DNA from: an uncultured Bacillota bacterium
Lineage (GTDB): Bacteria > Bacillota > Clostridia > Christensenellales > Pumilibacteraceae
Assembly: GCA_949294845.1 (NCBI GenBank)
Contig: CASFJH010000085.1
Coordinates: 1 to 45,444, forward strand
Direction of reading: 5' to 3'
Length of the DNA stretch: 45,444 nt
The position numbers were made by a program, and so were the translations under genes. This document shows positions 34,616-42,143 of the stretch, piece by piece (the stretch's first letter is position 1; each line of letters starts with the position of its first letter). The notes under the pieces are model-generated. The model ran no database searches, was not told where the DNA came from, and worked only from the letters and a program-made list of their open reading frames with translations.

Positions 34616-35326
34616 ATGAAACTGATATCAGCATTAATTGCCGCCATCATGATCGCCCCGATAAGAATTTCCGCCGCACTGACATCGCAAGACGTCGTAT
34701 ACGCTTACCTTTCCGCAGATACGGTTCTGTATTCCGCGACGGCAGACGGCTATACGCCGATGTTCACTATGCCGGCGACGTATTTCGTCATGCTCCTGTC
34801 CGACGACAAAGACGGATATACGGCGGCAAGCTGGCTGGACGTAACGGGCTTTGTGGAGACCGCCGCGGTTGAAACGGTCGATTACGTTCCGGTAACCAAA
34901 TACCCTTCGCGCAGTCTTACCGCGACCAACGACGGCAATCAGGTCAATATCCGTTCCGCGCCCGACCATACGGCCGACAACATAACGGCATACCTTCCGG
35001 ACGGAAAAACTGCCGCGGTTTACGGCGAAACCGACGGCAGCAAGCTTATCCCTCAGGTGGGCGGATTATGGTATTACGTCAGGTATACCGAAAACGATCA
35101 GTCGTTTTACGGCTATGTCTATTCGTCGCAGGTGACCGCCGAAGCGGTGGCCGAAAACGTGATAGAACGCGAAACGCCGACGGTGGTCGCGCCGGTAGAG
35201 GACGCGGGCGAGCTGGATCTATACGCCAAAATAGGAATAATAGCCGCGCTTACCGTGCCGGCGGTAATCGTAATGTTTCTTATTTTCAGACCTGCGCCGA
35301 AAAACCGCACACCGAGAAAATTCTGA
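34616..35326 (+). CDS. Secreted/membrane SH3-domain protein
   Basis: 236 aa on the strand opposite to the cassette. The N-terminal signal sequence (MKLISALIAAIMIAPIRISA) is followed by an N-terminal extracellular region with a second SH3-like stretch, then a bacterial SH3 domain at about 100-170 (VNIRSAPDHTADNITAYL ... WYYVRYTENDQSFYGYVYSS). A C-terminal transmembrane helix (about 203-225, IIAALTVPAVIVMFLIF) ends in a basic tail. Such SH3 domains bind wall or surface ligands. It sits between the sigma-like regulator and terL; its transcript is antisense to any regulator-to-terL read-through. Whether it belongs with the particle genes (for example as a receptor or release factor) or to the host is unknown. 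Confidence 0.75.
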   Translation: MKLISALIAAIMIAPIRISAALTSQDVVYAYLSADTVLYSATADGYTPMFTMPATYFVMLLSDDKDGYTAASWLDVTGFVETAAVETVDYVPVTKYPSRSLTATNDGNQVNIRSAPDHTADNITAYLPDGKTAAVYGETDGSKLIPQVGGLWYYVRYTENDQSFYGYVYSSQVTAEAVAENVIERETPTVVAPVEDAGELDLYAKIGIIAALTVPAVIVMFLIFRPAPKNRTPRKF

Positions 35327-35397
35327 AACCCCGTTACGCTGCGCATAACGCCTTACCGGAACCGTTTCGGTTTCCTAACGTTTGAACGTCAGGCCGC

Positions 35398-35847
35398 CTA
35401 GAACGCGGCTGGGGCGCGCATTACGAACGTATCGTACACCGATTTGACCGCGCGCACATCGGCGTAGTCGTTTTCGAGCCTCTCCCTGCAGAATCCCAGT
35501 TTTTCCAAAGCGGCCTCGCACTTGTCGGCCGCCTTTTTTGTGCGTCTGTAAGCGGTAGCCTTCGACAGGCCGAGCACTTCCGACATATCCCCGTAACTGA
35601 GACCTTCGAGGCACATTCTCATAAGCTCCTTTTCCTCTTCGTCAAGGCAGCAGCGCAGACGGTGAGACAGCACCTGCATATTAACCAGCCGTCTCTTTCT
35701 GTCGGTGAGCTTCATCAGCTTTCTGCACTGTGACGAAGTCTCTCCGAACGGGTTGAGAGCTACGGCGTTAATCTTAGCGTCCGTTATCTCCTCCGCCCTT
35801 GCAAGCTTATCTCCGATATACAGTACCGTCAAAACCCATGCGTTCAT
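35398..35847 (-). CDS. Sigma-70 region 4-like regulator
   Basis: 149 aa from the ATG at 35847 with AAAGGAG nine bases upstream; the frame open to 35907 lacks a ribosome site. A helix-turn-helix of the sigma region 4/LuxR type is seen at about 75-110 (LDEEEKELMRMCLEGLSYGDMSEVLGLSKATAYRRTKKAADK). The N-terminal 60 residues show no known domain. Genes of this shape in phages control late genes by binding promoters or RNA polymerase (for example ArpU-like late regulators). It lies about 860 bp upstream of the terL operon in the same orientation, suggesting it is the cassette's activator. Confidence 0.65.
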   Translation of the reverse strand: MNAWVLTVLYIGDKLARAEEITDAKINAVALNPFGETSSQCRKLMKLTDRKRRLVNMQVLSHRLRCCLDEEEKELMRMCLEGLSYGDMSEVLGLSKATAYRRTKKAADKCEAALEKLGFCRERLENDYADVRAVKSVYDTFVMRAPAAF

Positions 35848-36007
35848 TTCAACTAACTCCTTTCCGTATTCAGGTCGTGTTTGCTTATTACGGATATATA
35901 ATAACACATTCGGTATGACAGCTGTTTGTCCACATTGGTAATTCGTTTCGCAAAATTTCCTTATTTTTCCAAAATGGCAGTCGTTAAAGCGCCTTTAAAA
36001 TATAAAT

Positions 36008-36041
36008 TAAAAACCCCCTCGGGAGTTATCCGTCGGGGGCG
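36008..36041 (-). terminator. Intrinsic terminator after the DUF4091 gene
   Basis: On the minus strand CGCCCCCGACGG, AT-rich loop, CCGAGGGGGTTTTTAA, about 38 bases beyond the DUF4091 stop at 36080. It separates this operon from the regulator gene that follows on the same strand. Confidence 0.8.
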
Positions 36042-36079
36042 TTAAAAAAGCTTGGCGTTTTCAGTACAGGAACCGCGGG

Positions 36080-37702
36080 TTATCTGCCGCTCGATATTCT
36101 CTCCACGGCCTTTCTGCGTATCTCCTTAAGCGCAACGGCGTCTCTGGGATACGTTACGAAGTCCTTTTTGAAGCCGTTGTCCAGAAGCAGCTTTTCCGCT
36201 TCGTCGCGGCCGAACTTCTCCGCGTAAACGCACATCAGCTTGAAGTCCTGTATGGCGTCGAATGTGTGTTCGTGCCTGACGGAGTCGAGCGGACCGTTTT
36301 CGCCCGGATATACTATAAAGGAATCGCCGCTGGGAAAACCGCCGCAGCCGTCGTTTACGGCGTAGGGATCTATTCCCACATCGGACAGAGTCGAGTTGTA
36401 GAAGTTGTATCCCCACTGCAAAAAGCCCTTTATGTCGTTTAAAAACAGCTGAAAGCCAAGCACGCGGGTGCGCTCGCCGGGCATAGCCATAAAGCGGTTT
36501 GAAAGGTAATTCCCGCTCTGCCCGCAGCAATAATACGCCCAGAGATCGGGAGTTTTCTTATCCAGAAAGACCTGAATCGCCGATGTGGCGGCAATCGCCA
36601 TGGTCAGCAGCCCGCGCTCGTAAAACTCGTAATGGCTGAGCGCGTCCATAACCGTCGCGTCGGGAAGCGCCGAGCTGAATATTGCACGGGCAGCGACATA
36701 ATTGTCTATATTGGTATCGTTAGGCTCGTCGGATATATGGAAAAAGCACAGCTTATAAAGTCCCTCCGCGTCGATAGCTTTTTTGAGTTCGGGAAGGAAC
36801 ACCTTTAAAAAGCGCTCGTATTCGCCGCCGGCGGCAGGCGTATCCCAGCCGAATATGCGCCTGTAAACGCCGTCGTCGGTCGCCATTATTTTAGGCGCCG
36901 CCGCGGCTCCCCACTGCGTGAACAGGTGCGACATCTCGAAATATTTTATGCCCAGCTCTCTCGCATTTTTCATAAAGGAAACGAGCCTCGCAAACGAAAA
37001 GGAATATTCTCCCTTTTCGCGCGTAACGTCGACAAGCTGCACGGTCAGCCGCTCGCTCCCCACGCGCGTATCGAGCGGCGGAGTGAAAAGCGGAGTGAGC
37101 AGCATATTGACGCCGTGCTTAACTGCGTCGGAAATAAACCGGTACATTATTTCGTTATACCGCTCCGAAAAAACCTCGCAGTTATAATAGCGCGCTATAC
37201 CGTCGTAATGGAACCAATTGGTATAAAATAGTTTGTGCTCGCCCAGAACGAAATCCTTTATATCCAAGCTGTAATCGCAACGCCCCAATATCTCGCCGTC
37301 GCGGTTGACGAACGAAATTGCGAGATTGTAGCTGCCGGCGTCCAGACCGCGGACGGTAAACCACACCGACTGCCAGCGGTCGGGCTGAAGCCACAGCTTG
37401 CGCGCGTTTATCGGCCTCAGTATATCGGGGCACAAAAACGGCTTATCGGATATGTAATAGTCGTCGCGCAGCTCGGGCGCGGGAAAGGTGCAGGCCACCG
37501 GCTCGACGGCGCGTATTTCAATATTTGCCGACGGAATACCTTCAACCTTCACATCGACGTCAGCGAGATACTTATCCGATTTGTACGCCGCCTGAAAAGA
37601 CAGCACTTCGTCCAGCGCTCCCGTATTGCGCGACTCTTTAAGCTCGGGCCTTTTGTCAAGCAGAACCTTCTCCTCTGCGGCTATAGTAAAACATTCAAAC
37701 AT
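36080..37702 (-). CDS. DUF4091 glycoside-hydrolase-like protein
   Basis: 540 aa with an AGGAGGA site. The C-terminal half is the DUF4091 type: FLQWGYNFYNSTLSDVGIDP followed by DGCGGFPSGDSFIVYPG, and a barrel-like middle with FFHISDEPNDTN (acidic residues at the end of a beta strand as in glycosidases). There is no signal peptide, so it would act in the cytoplasm. Family members are found beside carbohydrate genes, but an activity has not been shown to me by the sequence. Its neighbour, 25 bases upstream, is the RACo-like gene; the two are probably cotranscribed. Confidence 0.85.
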   Translation of the reverse strand: MFECFTIAAEEKVLLDKRPELKESRNTGALDEVLSFQAAYKSDKYLADVDVKVEGIPSANIEIRAVEPVACTFPAPELRDDYYISDKPFLCPDILRPINARKLWLQPDRWQSVWFTVRGLDAGSYNLAISFVNRDGEILGRCDYSLDIKDFVLGEHKLFYTNWFHYDGIARYYNCEVFSERYNEIMYRFISDAVKHGVNMLLTPLFTPPLDTRVGSERLTVQLVDVTREKGEYSFSFARLVSFMKNARELGIKYFEMSHLFTQWGAAAAPKIMATDDGVYRRIFGWDTPAAGGEYERFLKVFLPELKKAIDAEGLYKLCFFHISDEPNDTNIDNYVAARAIFSSALPDATVMDALSHYEFYERGLLTMAIAATSAIQVFLDKKTPDLWAYYCCGQSGNYLSNRFMAMPGERTRVLGFQLFLNDIKGFLQWGYNFYNSTLSDVGIDPYAVNDGCGGFPSGDSFIVYPGENGPLDSVRHEHTFDAIQDFKLMCVYAEKFGRDEAEKLLLDNGFKKDFVTYPRDAVALKEIRRKAVERISSGR

Positions 37703-37726
37703 CTCTCGTCCTCCTGAGTCTGATTT

Positions 37727-39181
37727 TCAAATATGTCTCAGCGCGGTATACGCTATAAGCTTTTGCTCGAAATCCCTGCCTTTCAGCTCTTCAACACGGC
37801 TTAAGCGCTTAATCCTGTTTACGCTTTGTTTAAAACGCGGATCGGCCGCGGCGCGGACGCACCCTTTTAACGCCGCGTTGCCGCACGTCTCCGTCTGCAC
37901 GTCTGGTATCATTCCGACAGCCTTCGCGCTAGCCGGATTGACGTGCAGCCCCAGTCCGCCGGCAAGCAATATTTTGGACGGAGCCGTTCCGGCAGCGCCG
38001 CAAACGGTCTCGATAGCCGCGCGGACGGCGCTCTTTGCAAGCTGAAACGCCCTTACGTCCTTCTGCCCGACGCTTACGCCGCCTATCGACAGCCGCCCGT
38101 CCAGATTTTTATCCATAGCGCCCGACTCGTCTACCAGACCGATCCTGACGGCAACCGCCACGGCGTCGATAAGACCGCTTCCGCATATGCCTTCAGGCTC
38201 GGCGCCGCCTATGACCGTAAACTTCATTCCCTTATCGTAAAATACCGAATCGATTGCGCCCTGCCTGCCGCCCATACCGCATGAAATACCTGCGCCTTCA
38301 ATGGCGGGACCTGCAGCCGCAGAACACATATAATATTTTCCGCGCGAATACATTGCAATTTCGCAGTTGGTACCAAGGTCTACCATCATCTCGCCCTCTC
38401 GCAGCGACAGAAAAGCGGCTCCGGCCAGCGCGTCCGCGCCTATAAACGCCGACAGACATCCGAGCGTGCGTATTTTTATGCCGCCTCGCGTCATGCTCCC
38501 CGACTGCGTAAATGCGGGTTTGAAAGGATATTCGCCCATGGAAGAAGGATCGGCTCCCAGCAGAAAATGCAACGCTGCCGTGTTACCGACTGCCATAACG
38601 CCTTTACAGCCGCAGTCGGCTGCAAGCTTTGCCACGCAGTCGGCGGTCAGCCGGTGCATTTCGTCAAAATTCCCCTGCTTTGCGGCGGCTATGCGGCTTA
38701 AAACGTCCGCGCCGTATGCCGCCAAAGGATTCGGCAAGGCGATTCCGCCCCTGACCTGTCCCGCTCCGTCGACGACCGCGGCTTCTATAATAGTTGTCCC
38801 CAGATCGACGGCAAGCGTCTCGCCCGTTCGCTCTCCGAAAAAAGCCGCGTCCGATCGGTCGGGTATCTTTATCACGGCGTCGCCCAAGGCGGACGTAACG
38901 CACGCGCGCGCGTACATTTTACCGTCCTTTATTTTCGGGCCGATACGCGCGTCGGCGGTTATTCCGGGCAGATTCACCGCGTCGCGCACATCGGACGGCG
39001 CGCCGGTAAAACCGATCGGAACAAATAGTCCCGAAACCAGCTCAACCATACACTTGCCGCATCTGCCTGCGCCGCCGCACGGCGCCTCGAAAGGTTCGCC
39101 TGCTGCGCGAACAGCCTGCAGAAGATCCGCCGCCCCGTTAACGGAATGTATTCTATTGCCTTTACAGACAACCCTGATCAT
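37727..39181 (-). CDS. RACo-like corrinoid-protein reductive activator (ferredoxin + DUF4445/ASKHA)
   Basis: 484 aa from the ATG at 39181 (MIRVVCKGN), seven bases after a -10 box. The N-terminal part is a plant-type [2Fe-2S] ferredoxin domain (APCGGAGRCGKC and a later Cys at about 92, RACVTSAL). The rest is the actin-like ATPase fold: TLAVDLGTTIIEAAVV, MMVDLGTNCEIAM and ICGSGLIDAVA. Such proteins reduce inactive Co(II) corrinoid proteins back to Co(I) at the cost of ATP, supporting methyl transfer (acetogenesis or methylated-substrate use). No methyltransferase or corrinoid protein is in the window, so its partner is elsewhere. Confidence 0.85.
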   Translation of the reverse strand: MIRVVCKGNRIHSVNGAADLLQAVRAAGEPFEAPCGGAGRCGKCMVELVSGLFVPIGFTGAPSDVRDAVNLPGITADARIGPKIKDGKMYARACVTSALGDAVIKIPDRSDAAFFGERTGETLAVDLGTTIIEAAVVDGAGQVRGGIALPNPLAAYGADVLSRIAAAKQGNFDEMHRLTADCVAKLAADCGCKGVMAVGNTAALHFLLGADPSSMGEYPFKPAFTQSGSMTRGGIKIRTLGCLSAFIGADALAGAAFLSLREGEMMVDLGTNCEIAMYSRGKYYMCSAAAGPAIEGAGISCGMGGRQGAIDSVFYDKGMKFTVIGGAEPEGICGSGLIDAVAVAVRIGLVDESGAMDKNLDGRLSIGGVSVGQKDVRAFQLAKSAVRAAIETVCGAAGTAPSKILLAGGLGLHVNPASAKAVGMIPDVQTETCGNAALKGCVRAAADPRFKQSVNRIKRLSRVEELKGRDFEQKLIAYTALRHI

Positions 39182-39188
39182 ATAAAAA

Positions 39189-39217
39189 AGTATACTATAT
39201 CGCCGCGGAAAAATCAA
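39189..39217 (-). promoter_or_regulatory. Promoter for leaderless RACo-like transcript
   Basis: Minus strand: TTGATT (39212-39217), 17 bp, TATACT (39189-39194), seven bases, ATG at 39181. Confidence 0.8.
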
Positions 39218-39261
39218 GCGTTATCTGCCGCCTGACGTCTGGCTCCGACCCTTATCGAACT

Positions 39262-39330
39262 CCCACCAACCGCGCTACGTCTTAACCGCCTCTCTCCAAG
39301 CCCTCACCGACAGCGCTACGCCTTAAACAC
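39262..39330. repeat. Degenerate ~39-bp direct repeat (2 copies), hsp20-RACo gap
   Basis: Copies begin at 39262 and 39301 (CCCaCCAAC-CGCGCTACGtCTTAAc versus CCCtCACCGACaGCGCTACGcCTTAAa), with one indel. They lie downstream of the hsp20 terminator. Same class as the other 3'-end repeats. Confidence 0.5.
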
Positions 39331-39426
39331 AAATTCCTAAACTCTTAACGGAAACTTATGCTTAAAATCTTGCCGGAAATACGGTTTTGAATCATTTTCC
39401 GACGCACGCCCGCCCGTAATTGCGAC

Positions 39427-39462
39427 AAAAAAAAGAGAGGAAACTTAAAGTCTCCTCTCTTA
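39427..39462 (-). terminator. Intrinsic terminator of hsp20
   Basis: Minus strand AAGAGAGGA, inner paired ACTT/AGT with a short loop, TCCTCTCTTTTTTTT, about 14 bases after the hsp20 stop. Confidence 0.85.
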
Positions 39463-39475
39463 AGAACGCGCCGTG

Positions 39476-39904
39476 TTATTCTATTTCGATCCTGTGGGCG
39501 CCGCCGCTCTTGGCAGCCTCTTTGGGAATTACGACGTTGAGCATACCGTTTTCGTACTTAGCCTTTATATCCTCTTTCTTGATATCTCCCACATAATAGC
39601 TGCGTCTGCAGGAGAAGCTGCGCTCGCGGTGAATGTAATTGTCCTTTTTGCCGTCGTCTTGCTTTTCGCTCTTGGAAACGGAAATGTCCAGATACCCGTC
39701 CTTGAGATCGAGCTGTATGTCCTGTTTGTCCAGACCGGGCAGTTCTACCTCCATCACATACTCGTCTCCGTTATCCTTGATGTCGGTGCGCATATATTTG
39801 TGGCATCCCCTTCCGTAAAAGCCGGGGAAAAAGTCATGCATCGCCTCGTCAAAAAAGTCGTAGTCGGGAAAGTCCGCGTTTCTTCTTATTAATCCGTTTT
39901 TCAT
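39476..39904 (-). CDS. Small heat-shock protein, Hsp20 family
   Basis: 142 aa. The alpha-crystallin domain (about residues 38-130) is seen in MRTDIKDNGDEYVMEVELPGLDKQDIQLDL, YLDISVSK and the I-x-I-like end (NVVIPKE). Its N-terminal arm is short. It binds unfolding proteins during stress in an ATP-independent way. AAGGAGATC precedes the ATG at 39904. A sigma-A promoter and a CIRCE-like operator lie upstream, so HrcA probably represses it. The gene stands alone, with its own terminator. Confidence 0.92.
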   Translation of the reverse strand: MKNGLIRRNADFPDYDFFDEAMHDFFPGFYGRGCHKYMRTDIKDNGDEYVMEVELPGLDKQDIQLDLKDGYLDISVSKSEKQDDGKKDNYIHRERSFSCRRSYYVGDIKKEDIKAKYENGMLNVVIPKEAAKSGGAHRIEIE

Positions 39905-39955
39905 AAAACCTGATCTCCTTTTTTTGAATTTTTTAGCAGTCTCAGTCCGAATGTG

Positions 39956-39982
39956 TCAGCACTCTCTCTTTGACTCTGCTAA
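39956..39982 (-). promoter_or_regulatory. CIRCE-like operator (HrcA site) of hsp20
   Basis: Minus strand TTAGCAGAG, nine bases, GAGTGCTGA. The CIRCE consensus is TTAGCACTC-N9-GAGTGCTAA, so the right half has one mismatch and the left half three, with the spacing conserved. It overlaps the expected transcription start of the hsp20 promoter. Confidence 0.65.
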
Positions 39983-39983
39983 T

Positions 39984-40011
39984 ATTATAGCACTTTTACG
40001 CAATTTGTCAA
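39984..40011 (-). promoter_or_regulatory. Sigma-A promoter of hsp20
   Basis: Minus strand TTGACA (40006-40011), 16 bp, TATAAT (39984-39989), followed directly by the CIRCE-like operator. Confidence 0.8.
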
Positions 40012-40154
40012 GAGGTTTTACAAAAAAAATCAAAAAAATTTTATAATTTCCCGTAATGTTTTCCGTCGCAGTTCAGCCGATTTCCGATACTGTACTGCCG
40101 CGCTTTTGCGATGTTCAGCTTCGTCATGCAATACGAGCGTTGGAATGCAGAGAA

Positions 40155-40679
40155 TCAATACAATGCTTTTATTGTTTGCACGCATTTTTCTGTTCCGAGC
40201 GAGCCGCTGTCCATACACAGGTCGTAATTATCCGCCTTGCCCCATTCGGTGCCGGTATAAATCTCATAATATGCCTTGCGTTTTTTATCTTTATCTTTAA
40301 TTCGCTGCATGGGTTTTTCATCGCGCTCTCCGTAAACCGATACTATCCTTTCGGCTCGTTTTTCAGCCGAAGAATGAATAAAGACGATGAGACAATTTGC
40401 GATATTTTTCAGGATGAAATCGGCACACCTGCCTACAATGACGCATGGTCCTTCTTTTGCCAGATCCGTAATAACTTTCTGCTGAGCAAGCCACAGTTTA
40501 TCCGCGTCCGACCGGCCGTCATGCGTGCGCCCGGCGAGAGCGTTTTCATACAAACTGTCGGAAATGGCATATTCGCCGTATTTTTCCACATATTCTTTTG
40601 CAAAACCGCTTTGCGCCGCGATTTTTTCAATCAGCTCGCTGTCGTAACAGGGGATTTTAAGCTGCGCCGCAACTTCTTT
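40155..40679 (-). pseudogene. Cytidylate kinase-like C-terminal part, cut from MATE by an in-frame TGA
   Basis: This frame continues directly from the MATE gene after the TGA at 40680-40682 and gives a complete cytidylate kinase-like (Cytidylate_kin2) domain: KEVAAQLKIPCYDSELIEKIA, EYVEKYGEYAISD, VIVGRCADFILKN and AERIVSVYGERDEKPMQRIK. The N-terminal P-loop part (ITVSREFGSGGRTV) is the end of the MATE frame. In family proteins GRT is followed by hydrophobic-Gly-Lys/Arg, so the TGA sits where Gly is expected (GGA to TGA is one change). No frameshift is seen. Either a nonsense mutation ended a MATE-kinase fusion, or TGA is read through; restart at the ATG at 40589 would lack the P-loop. Confidence 0.7.
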
Positions 40680-42125
40680 TCAGACAGTTCTTCCGCCGCT
40701 TCCGAATTCGCGGCTGACAGTAATAATTCTGTGAGAAATGCACGTTTCTGCTGAATTTTGCCGTTCTTCCTTTGAGTGTTTTGCAAGCGATCTTTTAAAA
40801 TGCATAAAAAATATTGCCGCAAGACCAAGCGCAACAGTATCTGCGATCGGCTGAACCCACATCAAGCCGTCCGCACCGAATAAGGCGTCGAGAATAAAAC
40901 AGAATGCGGGAAATACGACTATAAACCGGATGACGGCCACCACCAGAGAAGTTTTCCATTTTCCTACCGCCTGAAATATCGCATCATACAATGCGACAAG
41001 ACACATACCGATTGCGCACCACGACCATCTGCGTATAAAAACTTCGCCTACGGCAACGGTATCTGCGTCGTCTATGAACATTCGTATAAACGAATCGGGA
41101 ATCAGCTGCACCAGTAAAAGAAACAGAACAGAAAAGATCCAGAGTATAATAAACGAAAGTTTTGTGACGTCGCGCACCCTTTTATGATCCTTGGCGCCGT
41201 AACTGTACCCGATAAGAGGCATTACGCCCTGTGCGATGCCTATGCTTATATGAAGAGCGATAGTACCGACTTTTGCGGTAACGCCGTAAGCCGCCGCAAT
41301 TATGTTGCCTCCCTCATGCCTCAAAAGCAACGCAGTTAAAAGTGAAATTGAAAAGCATACAAGTAAAACGGAGATCGCCGCGGGGAATCCGACGGACAGT
41401 ACTTTGCAGGAAACGTCTCTTTTGAGCGTAAAGTGCTTCGGCGAAATTGTAATACAGGTAGTTTTATGTATCCGGATAAGGACGGCCAGAAAGAAAATCA
41501 GCGAAACGGTATTGGAAACGGCCGTAGCGATCGCCGCCCCCGAAACGCCCATATCAAACACAAAAATAAAAACCGGATCCAGTATTATATTAAGAATACC
41601 GCCAAGCGCCAAGCCGACGCCCGCTTCTCTGGTTTTACCTACGGCGCGCACAAGATGTCCCAGGGCAAGCCCCGCAACCGTAGGAATACCGCCGATCACA
41701 AACATATATAGGAGATAGTCCGCCGTATGAGAGAATGTCAGGTCGTCCGCGCCCGCAACCGTCAGAACGGGTTTCATGAGCGACGCCAGCAATATGCACA
41801 GAATGGCAGTCAGGGCGATACTGCCCCAAAAGCAGAAAGAGGACGCTTTTTTTGCCGTGTTTTCATCATTCCGGCCTAAACTTCTCGCGATAAGACTGTT
41901 AGCTCCGATCCCGAACAGATTGGCAACGGCGGTAAGAACAGTGTATATAGGAAAGGCAATGGAAAGAGCTGCAAGCTGATTCGGATCGCCCGTTTTCCCT
42001 ATAAAAAATGTGTCGGCCATACTGTAAAGTATGACTATTATCTGGCTTATTACTGTCGGTATAGCAAGTTTCGCTATGGCCTTACCCACCGGCATCGATA
42101 CGAACAAATCATTTTCTTTTGTCAT
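40680..42125 (-). CDS. MATE-family efflux transporter ending in a kinase P-loop stub
   Basis: 481 aa from the ATG at 42125 (MTKENDLFVSMPVGKAIAKLAIP), with GTGAGG upstream. About 12 membrane segments and the typical MATE opening (IAKLAIPTVISQIIVILYSMADTFFIGKTGD) are seen. MATE proteins export drugs and cationic compounds using Na+ or H+ gradients. After the last helix (about residue 450) the protein runs through a short linker (SKEERQNSAETCISHR) into ITVSREFGSGGRTV, the start of a cytidylate kinase domain, and then meets TGA. The transporter part looks intact. Upstream on the same strand is only the tail of a MarR gene, with the promoter part inverted away. Confidence 0.85.
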   Translation of the reverse strand: MTKENDLFVSMPVGKAIAKLAIPTVISQIIVILYSMADTFFIGKTGDPNQLAALSIAFPIYTVLTAVANLFGIGANSLIARSLGRNDENTAKKASSFCFWGSIALTAILCILLASLMKPVLTVAGADDLTFSHTADYLLYMFVIGGIPTVAGLALGHLVRAVGKTREAGVGLALGGILNIILDPVFIFVFDMGVSGAAIATAVSNTVSLIFFLAVLIRIHKTTCITISPKHFTLKRDVSCKVLSVGFPAAISVLLVCFSISLLTALLLRHEGGNIIAAAYGVTAKVGTIALHISIGIAQGVMPLIGYSYGAKDHKRVRDVTKLSFIILWIFSVLFLLLVQLIPDSFIRMFIDDADTVAVGEVFIRRWSWCAIGMCLVALYDAIFQAVGKWKTSLVVAVIRFIVVFPAFCFILDALFGADGLMWVQPIADTVALGLAAIFFMHFKRSLAKHSKEERQNSAETCISHRIITVSREFGSGGRTV

Positions 42126-42143
42126 AACAGGCCTCACTAATAA

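Noticed and set aside
35327..35397. Attachment site at the cassette edge
   Set aside because: No tRNA end or direct repeat shared with the 22.6-22.9 kb side was recognised by eye.
40680..40682. TGA recoded to Gly or Trp
   Set aside because: TGA is the plain stop of several genes here (for example recD2, portal, tadA), and no other in-frame TGA was noticed inside conserved genes, so a point mutation is simpler.
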